DNA from: Flavobacteriales bacterium
GTDB lineage: Bacteria; Bacteroidota; Bacteroidia; Flavobacteriales_E; Vicingaceae
NCBI GenBank assembly: GCA_013359255.1
Contig: JABWCF010000003.1
Location: 186,001-250,000 of the forward strand
Direction: 5' to 3'
DNA: 64,000 nt
The notes beneath the pieces are model-generated. The model searched no databases. It saw nothing but the letters and a program-made list of their open reading frames with translations, and had not been told where the DNA came from. Within the stretch, counting starts at the first letter, position 1. Each line of letters begins with the position of its first letter. The position numbers and the translations under genes were made by a program. This document shows, piece after piece, positions 38,342 to 47,609 of the stretch.

Positions 38342-38866
38342 TTTCTTTTTAAATATTTCCCATAAAACGATTCCTGCACACACCGAAATATTAAACGAAT
38401 GTTTTGTTCCAAATTGAGGAATTTCCACACATTCGTTTGATAAGTTAATAATATCTTGGCTTACGCCTTCAACTTCGTTTCCAAAAACAAATGCACATTT
38501 ATTGAACTTTGAGAAATCTATTTTCTGCAGTTGGGTACTTCCTTCTGTTTGTTCTACAACACAAACCATATACCCACTCTTTTTAAGATATTGAATGGCT
38601 TCGGTTGCAGCAGAAAAATATTGCCAAGCTACGCTATCGGTAGCTCCCAGTGCTGTTTTCTGTATTTCGCGATTGGGTGGAGTTCCGGTTATTCCACATA
38701 AATAAATACTTTCTACCAAAAAAGCATCGCAAGTTCTAAATACAGAACCCACATTGTGCAAACTTCTAACATTATCCAACACCACAATAACCGGAAACTT
38801 TTCGGCAAACTTATACTCCTCCTTACTAAGTCTGCCCAACTCTTCTGTTTTTAACTTCTTGTTCAT
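38330..38866 (-). CDS. SpoU/TrmH-family RNA 2'-O-methyltransferase
   Basis: A 178-aa SPOUT-fold methyltransferase without the N-terminal L30e-like domain. Motif 1 is LDNVRSLHNVGSVFRTCDAF, motif 2 AFVFGNEVEGVSQ, motif 3 IPQFGTKHSFNISVCAGIVLWE. The last carries a His where Lys-Ser-Leu is more usual, and the SAM knot is otherwise intact. The short form resembles TrmH/TrmL-type tRNA enzymes; the target nucleoside is unknown. Divergent from mutS. Confidence 0.9.
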   Translation of the reverse strand: MNKKLKTEELGRLSKEEYKFAEKFPVIVVLDNVRSLHNVGSVFRTCDAFLVESIYLCGITGTPPNREIQKTALGATDSVAWQYFSAATEAIQYLKKSGYMVCVVEQTEGSTQLQKIDFSKFNKCAFVFGNEVEGVSQDIINLSNECVEIPQFGTKHSFNISVCAGIVLWEIFKKKSMI

Positions 38867-38944
38867 AACTCCAAGCCTTTATAAATCTTAACTTTTAAGC
38901 GAAGTTCCTAATTTAGCCTTTAAGCTACAAGGAAGGTGGAAACC

Positions 38945-41566
38945 GTGGTAAAAAAAATAAATACAAGCAACGAAACACCCTTAATGAAACAGTATGCAGG
39001 GATAAAAGCAAAATATCCTGATGCCCTTTTGCTGTTTAGAATTGGTGATTTTTATGAAACCTTTGGAGCCGATGCCGTTAAAACAGCCCAAATACTAGGC
39101 ATCGTACTAACCAAACGCCACAACGGTTCGGCAGGAGAAGTTGAATTAGCGGGATTTCCGCATCATTCCCTAGACATTTATCTTCCAAAATTAGTAAGAG
39201 CGGGCCAACGCGTTGCCATATGCGATCAATTGGAGGACCCAAAGCTAACCAAAACCATTGTAAAACGAGGCGTTACAGAGTTAGTAACTCCCGGTGTAGT
39301 TTTTAACGAACAAGTGTTGGAACATAAAAAAAATAATTTTTTGGCCTCACTATATTTTGCAGGAGAAAAAGCAGGAATTTCTTTCTTAGATATTTCTACC
39401 GGAGAATTTTTAATTGCCGAAGGAAACCTCGCCTACATTGATAAACTTTTACAAAGTTTTAAGCCCAGTGAAATTCTATACAACAAAAAAGATAAAAATA
39501 TATTTGAAGAATTTGCAGGAAGCCAATACAACACATTTGCGTTAGAAGATTGGATTTTTCAAAAAGATTATGCCAATGATTTACTTAACAAGCATTTTGG
39601 AACTTCCTCTTTAAAAGGTTTCGGAATTGAAGAAAGTACCTATGGCATTATAGCTGCCGGAGCCGCCATGCACTATCTTAATGACACCCAACACCATCAA
39701 TTAAAACACCTCTCTACTTTAGCCCGTATAGAACAAGAAAAATACGTTTGGTTAGATAAATTTACCATTCGTAATCTAGAACTTCTTCACTCTTACAACG
39801 AAAATGCAAAAACACTAATAGAGGTACTAGATAACACCTTTTCCCCTATGGGAGCCAGACTGTTAAAACGCTGGTTAGTAATGCCGCTAAAAGAAATTCA
39901 ACCTATTAACGAACGACTTGAAGTGGTTGATTTTTTTGTAAAAAACGATTCTGAAATTAACGAACTTTCAAAAATTATAGCACAAATAGGCGATTTAGAA
40001 AGACTTATTTCTAAAGTGGCTGCCATGCGGGTAACTCCCAGAGAACTTCTTCAACTAAAAAAAACAACCAAAGCCATTTCTCACATTAGAAAAGTATGTA
40101 CTGCATCTAAAAATACCGCCTTAAAAATAATTGCCGACCAGCTAAACCCTTGCACACAACTACTTATTAAACTAGAAAAAGAATTGCACTCTGAGGCTCC
40201 GGCAATGGTGCAAAAAGGAAAGGTAATAGCCAATGGAGTAAACCAAGAGCTAGATGAACTTAGAGATCTTGTAACCAACAGCAAAGAAAAGCTGCTGCAA
40301 ATACAACAAAGAGAAATAGAAAATACCGGCATTAGCAGTTTAAAAGTTGCGTTCAACAATGTTTTCGGATATTACATCGAGGTGCGAAACACCTTTAAAA
40401 ACAAAGTGCCTCCTAACTGGATTAGAAAACAAACACTAGTAAGTGCAGAACGCTACATTACCGAAGAACTTAAGGAATATGAAAGTAAAATTTTAGGAGC
40501 AGAAGAGAAAATACTATCTCTCGAAACAAAACTCTTTAACGAACTTGTGTTATCTGCTCAGGAGTATATACAACCTATCCAGATAAACGCACATTTAATT
40601 GCAAAAATAGATTGCTTTATTTCCTTCGCTCTCGCTGCTATAAAAAACAATTACACCAAACCGCAACTTAACGAAACTGAGATTTTAGATATAAAACTAG
40701 GTAGGCACCCTGTTATTGAAAAACAACTACCCGTTGGCGAAGAGTACATTGCCAACGATATTTACCTCGATCATCAAACGCAACAAATTATAATGATTAC
40801 CGGCCCCAATATGAGCGGAAAATCAGCCTTGTTAAGGCAAACGGCCCTAATTGTATTAATGGCACAAATGGGAAGCTTTGTACCTGCAGCACATGCCTCT
40901 ATTGGGTTGGTTGATAAAGTTTTTACTAGAGTAGGAGCATCCGACAATATCTCACAAGGCGAATCTACCTTTATGGTAGAGATGAATGAAACGGCCAGTA
41001 TTTTAAACAACCTATCCTCTCGCAGCCTCATTCTGTTAGATGAAATAGGGCGAGGAACCAGCACTTACGATGGCATTTCTATTGCCTGGGCCATTGCTGA
41101 GTACATTCACGAACACCCCACATGCAAAGCAAAAACCTTGTTTGCCACTCATTATCACGAATTAAATGAAATGGAAACCCATTTTAAAAGAATAAAAAAC
41201 TATAACGTAAGCGTTCGGGAAACCAATAAAAAAGTAATTTTTCTTCGAAAACTAGTAAAAGGAGGCAGTGAGCACAGTTTTGGTATCCATGTTGCCCAAA
41301 TGGCCGGAATGCCCAAAAAATTATTAAATCGAGCAAACGCAATTTTATCTCAACTCGAAAAAAGCCATGCAAATGCAGGAAACGAAAATAAAACAAAAGC
41401 TTCCCAAATAGAAAAAACAGGATATCAGTTAAGTTTTTTTCAGTTAAATGATCCCGTATTAGAACAAATAAAAGAAGAGTTAACCAGTATCGACATCAAT
41501 ATTCTTACTCCTATTGAAGCACTGATGAAACTCAATGAAATAAAAAAATTAGTAGGCGGAAAATAA
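38945..41566 (+). CDS. mutS: DNA mismatch repair protein MutS
   Basis: About 873 aa. Mismatch-binding domain with [11 protein letters not shown] (Phe-x-Glu finger), connector and clamp, then the ABC-type ATPase: Walker A GPNMSGKS near residue 620, signature and Walker [17 protein letters not shown] near 697, and the switch His in FATHYHEL. It recognises mispairs and recruits MutL. No ATG fits: two GTG codons (38936, 38945) are possible. I prefer 38945, because AAGGAAGG ends seven bases before it; the first would overlap the ribosome binding site. The next ATG (38984) would cut the conserved TPLMKQY. Confidence 0.96.
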   Translation: MVKKINTSNETPLMKQYAGIKAKYPDALLLFRIGDFYETFGADAVKTAQILGIVLTKRHNGSAGEVELAGFPHHSLDIYLPKLVRAGQRVAICDQLEDPKLTKTIVKRGVTELVTPGVVFNEQVLEHKKNNFLASLYFAGEKAGISFLDISTGEFLIAEGNLAYIDKLLQSFKPSEILYNKKDKNIFEEFAGSQYNTFALEDWIFQKDYANDLLNKHFGTSSLKGFGIEESTYGIIAAGAAMHYLNDTQHHQLKHLSTLARIEQEKYVWLDKFTIRNLELLHSYNENAKTLIEVLDNTFSPMGARLLKRWLVMPLKEIQPINERLEVVDFFVKNDSEINELSKIIAQIGDLERLISKVAAMRVTPRELLQLKKTTKAISHIRKVCTASKNTALKIIADQLNPCTQLLIKLEKELHSEAPAMVQKGKVIANGVNQELDELRDLVTNSKEKLLQIQQREIENTGISSLKVAFNNVFGYYIEVRNTFKNKVPPNWIRKQTLVSAERYITEELKEYESKILGAEEKILSLETKLFNELVLSAQEYIQPIQINAHLIAKIDCFISFALAAIKNNYTKPQLNETEILDIKLGRHPVIEKQLPVGEEYIANDIYLDHQTQQIIMITGPNMSGKSALLRQTALIVLMAQMGSFVPAAHASIGLVDKVFTRVGASDNISQGESTFMVEMNETASILNNLSSRSLILLDEIGRGTSTYDGISIAWAIAEYIHEHPTCKAKTLFATHYHELNEMETHFKRIKNYNVSVRETNKKVIFLRKLVKGGSEHSFGIHVAQMAGMPKKLLNRANAILSQLEKSHANAGNENKTKASQIEKTGYQLSFFQLNDPVLEQIKEELTSIDINILTPIEALMKLNEIKKLVGGK

Positions 41567-41577
41567 ACAATTTTATT

Positions 41578-41606
41578 TTTGTAATAGGTATTTTTTTATA
41601 AATTTG
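41578..41606 (+). promoter_or_regulatory. Bacteroidota-type promoter of the tRNA-Gly gene
   Basis: TTTG (41578-41581), 17-base spacer, TAAATTTG (41599-41606), a full match to TTTG-N17/19-TAnnTTTG, 10 bases before the tRNA. Confidence 0.75.
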
Positions 41607-41616
41607 CCCTCCGTTT

Positions 41617-41689
<73 letters not shown>

Positions 41690-41695
41690 CCAAGC

Positions 41696-41723
41696 AATCC
41701 CTCTCTTATTACCGAGAGGGATT
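41696..41723 (+). terminator. Hairpin after tRNA-Gly
   Basis: Perfect 10-bp stem AATCCCTCTC / GAGAGGGATT, loop TTATTACC, followed by TTA; the T run is short, so it may be an RNA processing site rather than a strong terminator. Confidence 0.6.
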
Positions 41724-41766
41724 TTACTTCCACAAAAGTGGAAAGAGTACCGTTCTTTATAGAAAT

Positions 41767-41850
41767 GCCCAGGTGGTGGAATTGGTAGACACGCAGGACT
41801 TAAAATCCTGTGGCCTCACAGCCGTGCGGGTTCAAGTCCCGCCCCGGGTA
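41767..41850 (+). tRNA. tRNA-Leu(TAA)
   Basis: An 84-nt class II tRNA. Anticodon stem-loop CAGGA CTTAAAA TCCTG has anticodon TAA; T arm GCGGG TTCAAGT CCCGC; variable arm present. Acceptor GCCCAGG against CCCGGGT has a G-U at the first pair and an unusual A-C mismatch at the fifth pair. No CCA is encoded. Confidence 0.95.
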
Positions 41851-41851
41851 C

Positions 41852-41902
41852 AAAAACAGAGTAAGAAACGGAACCAAAGTGAAGTTTCGAACTCTGTTTT
41901 TT
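41852..41902 (+). terminator. Terminator after tRNA-Leu(TAA)
   Basis: Long hairpin AAAAACAGAGT ... ACTCTGTTTTTT with an inner stem GAAAC / GTTTC and a 3' T run. Confidence 0.75.
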
Positions 41903-41961
41903 AAAATCAAATATCTCCGCACATATTTTCCGTAAAACCATTCTCTTTTTACAAAAAAAAG

Positions 41962-41969
41962 TATCTTTG
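41962..41969 (+). promoter_or_regulatory. Bacteroidota -7 element for tRNA-Leu(TAG)
   Basis: TATCTTTG matches TAnnTTTG exactly, 52 bases before the mature 5' end; no -33 TTTG at normal spacing. Confidence 0.55.
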
Positions 41970-42021
41970 CAGTCCTTTTTTGACTCGGTGATTATTTCAT
42001 TGTTTCATTAAAAAAAATTTA

Positions 42022-42103
42022 GCGGGCGTGGCGAAATTGGTAGACGCACTAGACTTAGGATCTAGCGCTTCACGGCATGGGGGTTCGAGTCCCTCCGCCC
42101 GCA
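42022..42103 (+). tRNA. tRNA-Leu(TAG)
   Basis: An 82-nt class II tRNA: acceptor GCGGGCG / CGCCCGC fully paired, anticodon stem-loop CTAGA CTTAGGA TCTAG with anticodon TAG, variable arm and T arm (GGGTTCGAGTCCC). No CCA encoded. Confidence 0.96.
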
Positions 42104-42108
42104 CAACC

Positions 42109-42154
42109 AAAAGGTAAAAGTTTAAAGGATTTTCCTTTACTCCTTTGCCTTTTT
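42109..42154 (+). terminator. Terminator after tRNA-Leu(TAG)
   Basis: Long imperfect hairpin with an inner perfect stem TAAAGGA / TCCTTTA and an outer AAAAGG / CCTTTT, ending in a T run, just ahead of the trigger factor gene. Confidence 0.7.
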
Positions 42155-42167
42155 ATTTTATACACTT

Positions 42168-43511
42168 ATGGATATTATTAAAGAAGACATTGACCAACTT
42201 AATGCAGTTTTAAAAGTAAAAGTGGGTCCGCAGGATTATCAGGAAAAAGTAAACAAGGCACTAAACGAATACCGAAAAAAGGCAAAAATTCCAGGCTTTC
42301 GCCCAGGCATGGCTCCCATAGGCATGGTAAAAAAAATGGTAGGAAACTCTGCCCTAATTGAAGAGATTAACAAACTCCTTTCTGACCATTTAGGACATTG
42401 GATAAAAGATAATGGATTAAATATCTTAGGTCAACCCATGCCTAAGGCATCTGAAAAACCAATCGATTGGGAAACACAAACCGAATTTGAGTTTTTATTT
42501 GAACTTGGTTTAGAACCCAAATTCGAAACTCCAAAACTTGAAGATATTACCATAGAAACTCTTACTGTTAAAGTAAACGAGGAATTAATTAATCAGTCGG
42601 TAGAAGATGCCTGCAAGCGTTTTGGAAAAGTAATAAACCCGGAAGTGGCTGAAGAAAACGATATTTTGTACGGACACTTTGATGCTTGTGACGAAAACGG
42701 AAATTCATTAGAAGATGGCCACTACCACTCTACCATTTTAATAAATATTGTTCCGGATATTGAAACAAAAAACAGATTAATTGGTCTAAAGCCTCAGGCC
42801 GAAATTGTACTTGAACCCCAAAAAATATGGAAAGACAAAGAAGATATTAAAGCCCGATTCCATATTGATAACGAGAAAGCTGAAAAAATTAAAAAATTAA
42901 AATTTCGCTTAGAAAAAATTAACCGTATCGAACCAACTGAAGTAAATCAAGAATTATTTGATAAAATATACGGACCAGGTGTAATAAATAGCGAAGAAGA
43001 GTTTAAAGAAAAAATAAAACAAGAATTAGAAAAAAATATTACACTCGATTCCGATTTTAAATTGCGAAAAGACCTACGCGAGAAACTTTTGTCTCAACTA
43101 AACTTTTCGCTTCCAGATGATTTTTTAAAACGATGGATTTTATCCAGTAATGAAAAACCAATTTCTATACAACAATTAGAAAAAGAATACGATTCTTATG
43201 CCAAAATGCTTCGGTGGCAACTAGTAGAAAACCGCCTTACCAAAGAAAATAATATAGAAGTAAAATGGGAAGAAGTAGTAGAACAAACCAAGCATTTAAT
43301 TTCCATGCAATACGCCAAAATGGGTATACCCACCCCCGATGAACAAGAACTTCAGGCTACTGTTTCAAAAATTTTACAAAACAACGAAGAGGCCAAACGT
43401 ATTTTCGATAATCTCTACGATGAAAAGCTATTTTCCCTTTATAAATCAAAAATTACCCTTCAGCCAAAAGAAATCGGATACGATGAATTTGTAAAAATTT
43501 TACAGGAGTAA
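42168..43511 (+). CDS. tig: Trigger factor
   Basis: A 447-aa ribosome-associated chaperone. The N-terminal ribosome-binding domain has the signature loop PGFRPGMAPIGMVKK at about residue 44 (the GFRxG ribosome contact). The central region, where a FKBP-type PPIase domain sits, is poorly recognisable, and the C-terminal SurA-like helical arms fill the rest. It catches nascent chains at the tunnel exit. It is followed by clpP, the usual tig-clp arrangement, but clpX is not next. Confidence 0.93.
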   Translation: MDIIKEDIDQLNAVLKVKVGPQDYQEKVNKALNEYRKKAKIPGFRPGMAPIGMVKKMVGNSALIEEINKLLSDHLGHWIKDNGLNILGQPMPKASEKPIDWETQTEFEFLFELGLEPKFETPKLEDITIETLTVKVNEELINQSVEDACKRFGKVINPEVAEENDILYGHFDACDENGNSLEDGHYHSTILINIVPDIETKNRLIGLKPQAEIVLEPQKIWKDKEDIKARFHIDNEKAEKIKKLKFRLEKINRIEPTEVNQELFDKIYGPGVINSEEEFKEKIKQELEKNITLDSDFKLRKDLREKLLSQLNFSLPDDFLKRWILSSNEKPISIQQLEKEYDSYAKMLRWQLVENRLTKENNIEVKWEEVVEQTKHLISMQYAKMGIPTPDEQELQATVSKILQNNEEAKRIFDNLYDEKLFSLYKSKITLQPKEIGYDEFVKILQE

Positions 43512-43548
43512 TTGCCAAAAAAACGTAACATTGAAAAAAAATCAAACT

Positions 43549-44229
43549 ATGTTTAATCAAAACGAATTTGAAAAATACGCAGTAAAACACAAAGGCATCA
43601 GCAGTGCCACCCTGCACAATTACACTTCTATTACCAACGATTATATTTCGCCAACCATTATTGAGGAACGACAACTAAACATTGCCAGCATGGATGTTTT
43701 CTCGAGATTAATGATGGATAGAATTATCTTTTTGGGCGTGGGCATTAACGATTATGTAGCAAACATCGTACAAGCACAACTTCTGTTTTTAGAATCGGTA
43801 GATAGCAAAAAAGATATTCAAATTTACATCAACTCACCCGGAGGTTCTGTTTATGCCGGATTAGGCATTTACGATACTATGCAATACATTGGCCCTGACA
43901 CAGCCACCATCTGCACAGGAATGGCGGCCTCTATGGGTGCCGTTTTAATGTGTGCAGGTAAAAAAGGCAAACGCACTGCCCTTAAACATTCTAGGGTAAT
44001 GATACACCAACCCATGGGAGGAGCTCAAGGCCAAGCCACTGAAATTGAAATTACACACCGTGAGATTCAAAAATTAAAAAAAGAATTATACGATATTATT
44101 TCCCTTCACTCCGGTCAACCATACGAAAAAGTAGAAAAAGACAGCGACCGCGACTACTGGATGACAGCACAAGAAGCCAAAGAATACGGCATGCTCGATG
44201 AGGTATTAACCCGAACAAAGGAAAAATAA
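43549..44229 (+). CDS. clpP: ATP-dependent Clp protease proteolytic subunit
   Basis: About 226 aa with start at ATG 43549 (MFNQNEFEKYAV). Serine peptidase of the ClpXP/ClpAP complex: catalytic Ser in TGMAASMGAVL near residue 126, His in RVMIHQPMGGAQG near 152, and the final Asp in the DRDYWMTAQEAKEYGM region. The long N-terminal extension relative to E. coli is typical of Bacteroidota and may be a propeptide. It follows tig after about 37 bases; a hairpin ends the unit. Confidence 0.95.
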   Translation: MFNQNEFEKYAVKHKGISSATLHNYTSITNDYISPTIIEERQLNIASMDVFSRLMMDRIIFLGVGINDYVANIVQAQLLFLESVDSKKDIQIYINSPGGSVYAGLGIYDTMQYIGPDTATICTGMAASMGAVLMCAGKKGKRTALKHSRVMIHQPMGGAQGQATEIEITHREIQKLKKELYDIISLHSGQPYEKVEKDSDRDYWMTAQEAKEYGMLDEVLTRTKEK

Positions 44230-44247
44230 CACCTGTTTTTTCACAAG

Positions 44248-44273
44248 AAAGCTCACTGTTGTGGGCTTTTTTT
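44248..44273 (+). terminator. Terminator after clpP
   Basis: Stem AAAGCTCAC / GTGGGCTTT (one G-U pair), loop TGTT, T run. The -7-like TATCTTCG of the next gene lies right behind it. Confidence 0.75.
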
Positions 44274-44304
44274 GTATCTTCGTGTAAACCAAAAAAAATA
44301 AACT

Positions 44305-45564
44305 ATGAAAAAACTTTTATCTCTTTGTTTTACCCTTGCTGCAATGTATGCAAATATTTCATCTGTTGTAAATGCCCAAGGAATAATAATGTATTCTGAT
44401 AGTTTTTTACAAGGGCAGACGGCAGCCCCACAAAAATGTACCGATTGGAATACCTTTAAATCTCAACTTACTCCTAAATGCTACACAAAGGTTACCATTA
44501 AAGGAACCTACGATAATGTCGGAAAATTTACGACAGATCCTGTAATTATAGCAGCTATTGCCAATGCATTAAACACAAACACCACCTATATTTCTCCTTC
44601 TACCAACGGCAATGTTTGGCATTACTGCAACATCTCAAGTACTCAAATTTGGATAAACCCGGTTTCATCATGTTCAGGCTCTAACTGTCCGAACCCGGGA
44701 TATATTATTCGCCCTTGTATCGGAAACTCAAACTGGGGAGGAATAAATACTGCCACCTGCAATGGTCTTAACCAACGAATGACTTTAATTTTTGAGTATG
44801 ATTCAACCCTTGGAAATACCACCAATATAATTGGAACAGACAGTATATGCCCGGGCGATACTGTAGCTTATTCCACCACCTGGGTTACAGGGGCTTCATC
44901 TTATACTTGGACATTGCCTTCCGGTTGGAATATCATAAGCGGACAAGGAACTACTTCTATATTTGCACTAGCAGGCTCGAATGGCGGTACTATCTCTTTT
45001 CAAGCTAAAAATCTTTGCGACAGTACTACCATTACAAAATCCGTTTTTGTGGGAGCCTATCCTATTATAACTCTTACTGACGATACTACCATTTGTATAG
45101 GCCAATCCGTACAACTTACTGCTAGCGGTGGAAATTTTTATTCTTGGAACCCCTCTCTTGGTCTAAGTTGTACCAACTGCCCTAATCCTGTTGCAAATCC
45201 TACCAATACCACAAAATACTTTGTTTTGGTAAGCGATTCCGTAGGCTGCGAATCTTTAGATTCGGTTACCGTTACAATAGACCCTTGTGTTGGGATTGAG
45301 AATTTAGCTAGCTCAAAAAATATTAAAATTCTTCCGAATCCTTCTAATGGTAAGTTTGTACTTCAACTTACATCGTTAACAACAGAAGAAACCTTTATTG
45401 AGATAAGTGATATTAACGGAAAAATCGTTTTCAAAGAAAAATTTGCTTCAGAAAACAACCAATTGAACGAAACGATAGACCTACAAAATAATGGTAAAGG
45501 CATTTATCAAATGACTATAAAAAATAACAAAACCACCATTACAGAAAAAATAGTGATACAATAA
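44305..45564 (+). CDS. Secreted T9SS type A cargo protein with PKD-like domains
   Basis: A 419-aa exported protein: signal peptide (LLSLCFTLAAMYANISSVVNAQ), an N-terminal cysteine-containing module, two PKD/Ig-like repeats (SYTWTLPSGWNIISGQG, FYSWNPSLGLSCTNCPNPVANPTNTTKYFV), and a type A sorting domain from KILPNPSNGKFVLQL to EKIVIQ. The second repeat ends with the typical SVTVTIDPC linker before the sorting domain. It probably ends up bound to the cell surface or released after cleavage of the sorting signal. Own terminator follows, and it is intact, unlike two other cargo genes here. Confidence 0.9.
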   Translation: MKKLLSLCFTLAAMYANISSVVNAQGIIMYSDSFLQGQTAAPQKCTDWNTFKSQLTPKCYTKVTIKGTYDNVGKFTTDPVIIAAIANALNTNTTYISPSTNGNVWHYCNISSTQIWINPVSSCSGSNCPNPGYIIRPCIGNSNWGGINTATCNGLNQRMTLIFEYDSTLGNTTNIIGTDSICPGDTVAYSTTWVTGASSYTWTLPSGWNIISGQGTTSIFALAGSNGGTISFQAKNLCDSTTITKSVFVGAYPIITLTDDTTICIGQSVQLTASGGNFYSWNPSLGLSCTNCPNPVANPTNTTKYFVLVSDSVGCESLDSVTVTIDPCVGIENLASSKNIKILPNPSNGKFVLQLTSLTTEETFIEISDINGKIVFKEKFASENNQLNETIDLQNNGKGIYQMTIKNNKTTITEKIVIQ

Positions 45565-45589
45565 ATTTCTAGTTCTCTAAATTAAATAT

Positions 45590-45618
45590 AAAAACTCCCA
45601 CATTACATGGGGGTTTTT
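45590..45618. terminator. Terminator after the T9SS cargo gene
   Basis: Stem AAAAACTCCCA / TGGGGGTTTTT with a T run, between convergent genes; it could serve both. Confidence 0.75.
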
Positions 45619-45628
45619 ATATTTATAG

Positions 45629-46435
45629 TCAATAATAAAAAAATTCCTTTTTTTCTTTTCGGTATACAGACAAAATCCATCCTGCCCTAATGCCCAACAA
45701 GGCATCTTTGCGTAAAACAGTATCATACTGCATGGTATCGTAGTTATACCCCCTGCGGTTTTTTGTCCATGCCATAGTATATTCTACTCCTCCAAAAAAA
45801 TTAATTAAACGATTTTCACTTAAATACATATAACCAGCAAACACTTCTATGGCTGGTCCATACGTAAGTCGGTCGTACCCTTTTAACAATTCCTTAGAAA
45901 GTTGAGGCAAATCGCTTTGCCTCCAATCGTACCGTATTTTATGCCTCAGCATTCCGGCCCCAAATTGAACACAAGGCCCCGAATTTGCATTCGATTTGAA
46001 AATAGGAAAAATTTTTCCAACGGTAGTCATTACGGTAAATCCACGCTCATCATTATACACAGTTGCCAACTCTCCACCTTTGTCAATGTGATACCCCTGC
46101 GAAGTAGCTATCCCTTTCAAAATACTATCTTCTCGCACCTGCTTACCAAAAATAAAAGCCCCTTTTACACCCAAGGTAAAATTACTTGCAAACTTTATTT
46201 CTCCTTCGCTACATATATTAGAATTATTGCCAAATCGTTTTGCTAAATCCATAGAGGGAAATTGAAATGCATAAGAGGCCTTAAATAAAACAGTTAATGC
46301 AGCACTATCTTGTTTACCGGTTAGTTGACCAAAAATAGGTTTGAAAATAAATAAAAACAGTACCAATAATATATGATTACTCACTAATATCAAACAATTA
46401 TAGCAGCGGTTTCGCCTTTTTGAATTTAAACGCAT
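45629..46435 (-). CDS. Outer membrane beta-barrel-like protein
   Basis: A 268-aa exported protein. A long hydrophobic segment (ILLVLFLFIFKPIFGQ) acts as signal, with a basic N-terminus (MRLNSKRRNRCYN). Amphipathic strands follow, in the style of a small outer membrane barrel, with alternation of hydrophobic and Gly/aromatic residues (TLGVKGAFIFGKQ, LTYGPAIEVFAGYMYLSE, FFGGVEYTMAWTKNRRGY), ending in a barrel-type aromatic C-terminus (FFYY). No motif names it. It is divergent from the aminotransferase operon with only 39 bases between, so it may share control. Confidence 0.6.
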   Translation of the reverse strand: MRLNSKRRNRCYNCLILVSNHILLVLFLFIFKPIFGQLTGKQDSAALTVLFKASYAFQFPSMDLAKRFGNNSNICSEGEIKFASNFTLGVKGAFIFGKQVREDSILKGIATSQGYHIDKGGELATVYNDERGFTVMTTVGKIFPIFKSNANSGPCVQFGAGMLRHKIRYDWRQSDLPQLSKELLKGYDRLTYGPAIEVFAGYMYLSENRLINFFGGVEYTMAWTKNRRGYNYDTMQYDTVLRKDALLGIRAGWILSVYRKEKKEFFYY

Positions 46436-46474
46436 TGTACAAAAATAACTATATTCGCAGTTTAATTGAATGCT

Positions 46475-47605
46475 ATGAATGAAATACGTATGGTAGACTT
46501 ATCTACCCAATACAAAAAGATGAAATCGGAGATCGATTCTGCTATTCATAATGTGTTAGACTCTACTGCCTTTATTAAAGGGCCAGAAGTAAAAAAGTTT
46601 GAGGAAGAATTAGCTACTTATCTCAACGTAAAACACGTTATCGGCTGTGCCAACGGAACCGATGCACTGCAAATAGCTATGATGGCACTTAACCTAAAAC
46701 CGGGTGATGAGGTGATTACCGCCAGCTTTACTTATGTTGCCACAGCTGAGGCCATTGCTCTTTTAAAACTCACTCCCGTGTTGGTTGATGTGTACCCAAA
46801 TACATTTACTATTGATGTAGAAGCAGTTGAAAAAGCTATTACCCCAAAAACAAAAGCCATCGTTCCGGTACACCTTTTTGGGCAGGCAGCCGATATGGAA
46901 CCCCTGATGAACCTTGCCAAAAAACACAATTTATTCATAATAGAAGATGTGGCACAAGCCATTGGCTGCGATTACACCTTTAGCAACGGTAAAAAAGTAA
47001 AAACAGGAACCATTGGAGATATCGGCTGTACCTCTTTTTTCCCTTCAAAAAATTTGGGCTGTTATGGCGATGGGGGTGCTCTTTTTACCAATGATGACAC
47101 ACTGGCCGAGAAAATAAAAATGATTGCAAACCACGGTCAAAGCGTACAATATTACCATGATGAAATAGGTGTTAATTCTCGCTTAGACAGCATACAAGCA
47201 GCCATCCTTAGAATAAAACTTAAACAATTAGATGCATACGCAGAAGCAAGAAACCATGCAGCCGCATACTACGATAGTGCTTTTGTAAAACATCTGAACA
47301 TAACTATTCCTGCACGTTTTTCGAAATCAAATCATGTGTTTCACCAATACACCCTAAAAATAGAAGGCGCCAGCCGCGATGAACTCAGAAATTATCTGCA
47401 ATCAAAAAATATTCCGGCCATGATTTATTACCCCGTTCCTTTACACATGCAAAAGGCTTATTCAAACAATAGGTACAAGCCGGGCGATTTTCCGGTAACC
47501 GAGCAACTTTGTAAAAGCGTAATTTCACTACCCATGCACACCGAATTAAACGAAGAGCAACTCAACATCATTACTCAAAGTGTTCTTAGCTTTTTTAATA
47601 AATAA
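46475..47605 (+). CDS. DegT/DnrJ/EryC1 family sugar aminotransferase (WbpE-like)
   Basis: A 376-aa PLP-dependent sugar aminotransferase. PLP Lys lies in SFFPSKNLGCYGDGG near residue 191; VEDVAQAIG supplies the Asp that holds the pyridine nitrogen. In the Wbp pathway this enzyme aminates C3 of the 3-keto UDP-GlcNAcA made by WbpA and WbpB. Start at ATG 46475 (MNEIRMVD), not the TTG at 46466. First gene of a six-gene operon with spacing of five bases or fewer; wbpA/B/D homologues lie in the same operon, which supports the assignment. Confidence 0.9.
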   Translation: MNEIRMVDLSTQYKKMKSEIDSAIHNVLDSTAFIKGPEVKKFEEELATYLNVKHVIGCANGTDALQIAMMALNLKPGDEVITASFTYVATAEAIALLKLTPVLVDVYPNTFTIDVEAVEKAITPKTKAIVPVHLFGQAADMEPLMNLAKKHNLFIIEDVAQAIGCDYTFSNGKKVKTGTIGDIGCTSFFPSKNLGCYGDGGALFTNDDTLAEKIKMIANHGQSVQYYHDEIGVNSRLDSIQAAILRIKLKQLDAYAEARNHAAAYYDSAFVKHLNITIPARFSKSNHVFHQYTLKIEGASRDELRNYLQSKNIPAMIYYPVPLHMQKAYSNNRYKPGDFPVTEQLCKSVISLPMHTELNEEQLNIITQSVLSFFNK

Positions 47606-47609
47606 GTAA

